Shown here piece after piece: positions 61,271 through 64,000 of a DNA stretch of 64,000 bases. The notes below the pieces were generated by a model that had not been told where the DNA came from, searched no databases, and was given only the letters and a program-made list of their open reading frames with translations. Positions within the stretch are counted from its first letter, which is position 1, and each line of letters begins with the position of its first letter. Both the position numbers and the translations under genes were made by a program. The DNA comes from Sphingomonas hengshuiensis. GTDB lineage: Bacteria > Pseudomonadota > Alphaproteobacteria > Sphingomonadales > Sphingomonadaceae. The stretch spans positions 3,596,001 to 3,660,000 of the forward strand of contig NZ_CP010836.1 of NCBI RefSeq assembly GCF_000935025.1, written 5' to 3'.

Positions 61271-61877
61271 CGACGAGGAATCGATCCGGCGCTCGGCAGG
61301 GTTCATGCTCCGCACGTCGGGCTATGACGTCAAGGCCTATGCATCGGGCGTCGAGTTCCTGAAGGAAGTGAAGGGTGTCGAGCCCGGCTGCATCCTGCTC
61401 GACGTGCGCATGCCCGAGATGGACGGGCTCGAGGTCCAGGCCGAGCTGAACGCCCGCGGCGTGGCGATGCCGGTCATCGTCCTGACCGGGCATGGCGACA
61501 TCAACACCGCCGTCGCTGCGATGAAGCAGGGCGCCGTCGACTTCATCGAGAAGCCGTTCGAAAAGGCGCTGCTGCTCCGCGCGATCGAGGCGGCGTTCGA
61601 GCGGCTCAACCACAGCGCCGAAGTGGTTTCGTCCGAGCATGAGGCGCAGGTGCGGATCGCCGCGCTTACGGCGCGCGAGCGCGACGTGCTGCGCGGGCTG
61701 GTCCGCGGCCATCCGAACAAGACGATCGCCTATGATCTCGGCATCTCGCCGCGCACCGTGGAAGTGCACCGCGCCAATGTGATGAGCAAGCTGGGGGTGC
61801 GCAGCCTGTCCGAGGCGCTGCGCATCGCGTTTTCGGCGGGGCTGGAAGGCGAAGAGGCCTCGCCGGCCAAGGCGTGA
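61239..61877 (+). CDS. fixJ: Response regulator FixJ
   Basis: Phosphorylated by FixL, activates microaerobic genes. The product is 212 residues: receiver domain with Asp55 ([11 protein letters not shown]), Thr83 (VLTGHGD) and Lys105 (IEKPFEK), then a LuxR-type HTH (about 148-205: [22 protein letters not shown] ... [19 protein letters not shown]). ATG 61239 overlaps fixL, so the two are made from one message. It is followed by a large palindromic element. Confidence 0.96.
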   Translation: MTEKRTIHLVDDEESIRRSAGFMLRTSGYDVKAYASGVEFLKEVKGVEPGCILLDVRMPEMDGLEVQAELNARGVAMPVIVLTGHGDINTAVAAMKQGAVDFIEKPFEKALLLRAIEAAFERLNHSAEVVSSEHEAQVRIAALTARERDVLRGLVRGHPNKTIAYDLGISPRTVEVHRANVMSKLGVRSLSEALRIAFSAGLEGEEASPAKA

Positions 61878-61882
61878 GAGAG

Positions 61883-62025
61883 CGTTTGGAGATTCGCGAA
61901 AGAGCGAATTTCAAGGCGGCACCGGCCCGCTCCCCCGCCCGGCCACCCATAGAATACTGCCGTCGGGTGGCCGGGCGGGGGAGCGGGCCGGTGCCGCGAA
62001 ATGCGCCCCAGCGCATTTCCAAACC
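61883..62025. repeat. Large palindromic element with a 33-bp perfect stem
   Basis: Arms 61916-61948 and 61965-61997 are perfectly complementary over 33 bp, around a 16-nt loop. Smaller hairpins flank it on both sides (61892-61909, and 61998-62019 with a 9-bp stem GAAATGCGC/GCGCATTTC). The outer ends GCGTTTGGA and TCCAAACCGC are also complementary, so the element is one imperfect dyad of about 143 bp. It lies between fixJ and the receiver/FNR genes and could act as terminator, attenuator or mobile repeat. Confidence 0.9.
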
Positions 62026-62098
62026 GCCCCTAGGGAACATCACGTAGCGACCCGCCGCCCGGCCTGCGGCACGGTGCCTTGTCAGCACACAGGTTGCC

Positions 62099-62482
62099 AT
62101 GCCCGATACCAAGCCCATTCCCCGCCCGCGCGTTCTCCTGGTCGAAGACGATGACGGAGTCCGGCGATCGATCCACCTGATGCTGAACGGCAAGGGCTTC
62201 GAGGTCCGGTCCTATTCGGCTGCGGCGCCGCTGCTCGCCGACCCGACGATCGATGAGGCGGCGTATCTGATCGCCGATTATCGCCTGCCCGACAGCGACG
62301 GGCTGGGCGTGCTCCGCGCGCTCCAAAGGATCGGGTGGACGGGGCGCTCGGTGCTGATGACCGCCTATCCCTCGGGCACGCTGCGCGAGGCGGCGCTGGC
62401 CTGCGGCTATGACGCGATCCTCGAAAAGCCCGTGCCCCAGCACCAGTTGCTCGCCGCGATCACCGGCGCCGAGAAGGAATAG
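62099..62482 (+). CDS. Stand-alone receiver-domain response regulator
   Basis: A 127-residue REC domain with no output domain. The active site is complete: Asp17-Asp19 (EDDDG), Asp60 (IADYRLPDSDG), Thr88 (LMTAYPSG) and Lys110 (LEKPVPQ). It may be a phosphate sink or modulator of the neighbouring FixLJ pair, or a partner of another kinase. The start is ATG 62099. It is followed 3 bp later by the FNR gene. Confidence 0.9.
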   Translation: MPDTKPIPRPRVLLVEDDDGVRRSIHLMLNGKGFEVRSYSAAAPLLADPTIDEAAYLIADYRLPDSDGLGVLRALQRIGWTGRSVLMTAYPSGTLREAALACGYDAILEKPVPQHQLLAAITGAEKE

Positions 62483-62485
62483 GCC

Positions 62486-63214
62486 ATGTATCTGCAACCC
62501 CTGATGCGCGAAGGCGCCGGCGTCGGCGGGAGTGTGGGGCGCGGCTGTGGCGACTGCGCCGCGCGCGAGCGGGCGATCTGCGCCGCGCTGCCCGAGCCGG
62601 TGCTCGACGCGATGTACCGGATGGGGCGCACCGAGTTGCTCCGCCGCGGCGAGACGCTGATGTGGGAGAGCGACGAGGCGCTGGTGGTCGGGACAGTGCG
62701 GTCGGGGCTGCTCAAGCTCACCGCATCGCTCGACGACGGGCGCGAGCAGATATTGGGGCTCGCCTTCCCCGGCGATTTCGTCGGCCGGCCCTTTTCGGCG
62801 CGCGCGGGGCATTGCGTCACGGCGCTGGCCGACACGCGGCTCTGCGTGTTCCGCCGCCCCAGCTTCGACGGCTTTGCGCGCGAACATCCCGCGTTGGAGC
62901 ATGCGCTGCTCGGGCGAGTGCTCGACGAGCTGGATCGCGCGCGGCGGTGGATGCTGCTGCTCGGGCGCAAGTCCGCGCCGGAGCGCGTCGCGACGCTGCT
63001 GCTCGAAATCGCCGAGCGCGGCGGTGGGGAGCCGGGCGAGCGGGTTACGCTCCCGCTGACGCGGCAGCAGATGGCGGACCTGCTGGGGCTGACGATCGAG
63101 ACGGTGAGCCGCAACATGACGCGGCTCAAGCGCAGCGGGACGATCCACCTGCCCGACACGCGCAGCTATGTGATCCTCGACGCTGCGGCACTGGCGCTTC
63201 GCTCCGGGGGCTGA
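62486..63214 (+). CDS. fnr: FNR-type (Crp/Fnr family) oxygen-responsive regulator
   Basis: Anaerobic/microaerobic transcription factor of 242 residues. Cys21, Cys24 and Cys32 (GCGDCAARERAIC) plus Cys110 (AGHC) match the four [4Fe-4S] ligands of FNR proteins, so it should sense O2 directly. Then come the cNMP-binding-like beta roll (about 45-145) and a Crp-type HTH (about 185-212: LTRQQMADLLGLTIETVSRNMTRLK), whose E-x-x-SR recognition helix fits TTGAT half-sites. A TTGAT-type box is present at hemN. It lies 3 bp downstream of the receiver gene. Confidence 0.95.
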   Translation: MYLQPLMREGAGVGGSVGRGCGDCAARERAICAALPEPVLDAMYRMGRTELLRRGETLMWESDEALVVGTVRSGLLKLTASLDDGREQILGLAFPGDFVGRPFSARAGHCVTALADTRLCVFRRPSFDGFAREHPALEHALLGRVLDELDRARRWMLLLGRKSAPERVATLLLEIAERGGGEPGERVTLPLTRQQMADLLGLTIETVSRNMTRLKRSGTIHLPDTRSYVILDAAALALRSGG

Positions 63215-63220
63215 CCCCCG

Positions 63221-64000
63221 CTAGCCGAAGCGCACCGTCAGCCGGTCGGCAAAGCCGCCGCGCTTGGTCAGGTGCCCCGCGCTGCCCGGTGCGCGGCGGA
63301 GCCCGGTCTGTTGCAGCAACGGCTTGAGCATTCGGTGCAGCGTCGCCTGGTTGATGTGCAGACCGAAGCATTGGTGCAGCCCATAGCCGAAATGGATATA
63401 GTCGCTGGGCGGGCGCCACGGATCGAAGCGGTCCGGATTGGCGACGCGGCGCGGGTCCATCATCGCCGAGGCGAAGGCGGCGAGCACCGTCGTCCCCGCC
63501 GGGATGGGGGTGGCGTGGCCAGTCCCCGCCGCCAGCGTCCAATCGACCAGCGCGGTGCGCGGCAGCCCGGGCGCGAGCGGATCGAAGCGCATCGCCTCGA
63601 ACACATAGCGCGCAAGCAGTGCGTCGTCGCCGGCACGCGCCGCCGCCTGTGCCCCGGCCAGCGCATCTGGGCGCCGCAGCAATTGCTCCATCGCCTGCGG
63701 CACCACCATCGGCGGCTGTGGCGGGCCGCCGACCATGAAGCCCATCAGCGCGGTGCGGATGCGGTTGTCGGCAAAGCCCGGCTCCCCCGCCGCCTGCATC
63801 GCCACGCAGCGCGCCAGCACGCTGTCCAGCACGCCACCGCCGCGATGCGCCTGCGCGATCAGCGCATCGATATGCGCGCGCAGGGCCGGTGCGATCACAT
63901 CGACTTCGGCGCGGAGTGCAGGATCGTTGCCGCCATCGGCGAACTGGAATTCGAACAGCCGCGTGGCCCAGACCTGGAGGTTGCCGTTCGGCGGCGGCGT
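63221..64000 (-). CDS. Atypical cytochrome P450 (N-terminus off window)
   Basis: The C-terminal 259 residues of a P450. Heme-binding loop FGYGLHQCFG (F-x-x-G-x3-C-x-G, Cys thiolate ligand), K-helix E-x-x-R in FEAMRF and the PERF-like PDRFDPWRP are all present. The I-helix region reads GFMVGGPPQPP where most P450s have (A/G)Gx(D/E)T(T/S), so the acid-alcohol pair for O2 activation is missing, as in P450s that use peroxides or hydroperoxides. The frame is open to the right edge. The stop is 6 bp from the convergent fnr stop. Substrate unknown. Confidence 0.85.
   Translation of the reverse strand, partial: TPPPNGNLQVWATRLFEFQFADGGNDPALRAEVDVIAPALRAHIDALIAQAHRGGGVLDSVLARCVAMQAAGEPGFADNRIRTALMGFMVGGPPQPPMVVPQAMEQLLRRPDALAGAQAAARAGDDALLARYVFEAMRFDPLAPGLPRTALVDWTLAAGTGHATPIPAGTTVLAAFASAMMDPRRVANPDRFDPWRPPSDYIHFGYGLHQCFGLHINQATLHRMLKPLLQQTGLRRAPGSAGHLTKRGGFADRLTVRFG

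Overview
The window looks like chromosomal DNA from a sphingomonad (Alphaproteobacteria, Sphingomonas or a close relative). The DNA is GC-rich with strong GC bias at third codon positions, and genes are tightly packed with many ATGA start/stop overlaps. It carries typical alphaproteobacterial sets: hrcA-grpE, ybgC-tolQRA-tolB-pal, a class 2-type gshA, ispG, and FixL/FixJ/FNR oxygen control. No plasmid, phage or rRNA genes are seen. Two tRNA genes are present, Ala(CGC) and Tyr(GUA).

Layout. 1-6.4 kb: a two-partner secretion system. A giant exported adhesin (tpsA, running off the left edge) has GLUG and MBG-type repeats, including 237-bp DNA units identical over the overlap; its TpsB outer-membrane transporter lies just upstream. 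6.8-10.7 kb: an AraC regulator, tRNA-Ala, a DUF2171 protein, and a three-gene operon (membrane protein, small XRE regulator, alpha/beta hydrolase) with a likely operator. 10.8-13.1 kb: a divergent pair for peptidoglycan recycling (Mpl-like Mur ligase and LD-carboxypeptidase). 13.1-24.1 kb: thrS, an intact IS30-family element, glnD, a VOC/GRDP-like/AraC group, infC with a probable AUC start, and hrcA-grpE. 24.1-43.1 kb: mostly housekeeping genes (rph-rdgB, pmbA-cysQ-like, ubiA, rsmE, gshA, ppa, ispG) plus a ParE/RelE-type toxin-antitoxin pair, an EF-hand protein, an M61 peptidase and membrane transporters. 43.4-52.3 kb: an acyltransferase, an S1/P1 nuclease, an SPFH-protein operon with very small membrane ORFs, and the Tol-Pal operon. 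52.4-56.5 kb: an M28 peptidase, rlmB, a lipoprotein, a ferredoxin and alkA.

56.5-63.2 kb is the most coherent functional block. A near-consensus FNR box lies between hemN and a divergent 38-codon membrane ORF. hemN is followed by a tandem universal stress protein, a flavodoxin-fold NAD(P)H oxidoreductase, a FixL kinase whose second PAS domain keeps the heme-ligand His and the two signalling Arg residues, FixJ, a stand-alone receiver protein and a [4Fe-4S]-type FNR regulator. This reads as an oxygen-sensing module: FixL/FixJ senses O2 by heme, FNR by its cluster, and FNR probably drives hemN. A large palindromic element with a 33-bp perfect stem separates fixJ from the receiver/FNR pair. The right edge holds the C-terminal part of an unusual cytochrome P450 whose I-helix lacks the usual acid-Thr pair.

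Mobile and repeat DNA is modest: one IS30 element lying between two small REP-like hairpins, one fragment of an IS481-type transposase, a REP pair that supplies the start of an acyltransferase, and a 268-bp nested palindrome. No CRISPR array, prophage or obvious multi-gene defence island is visible.
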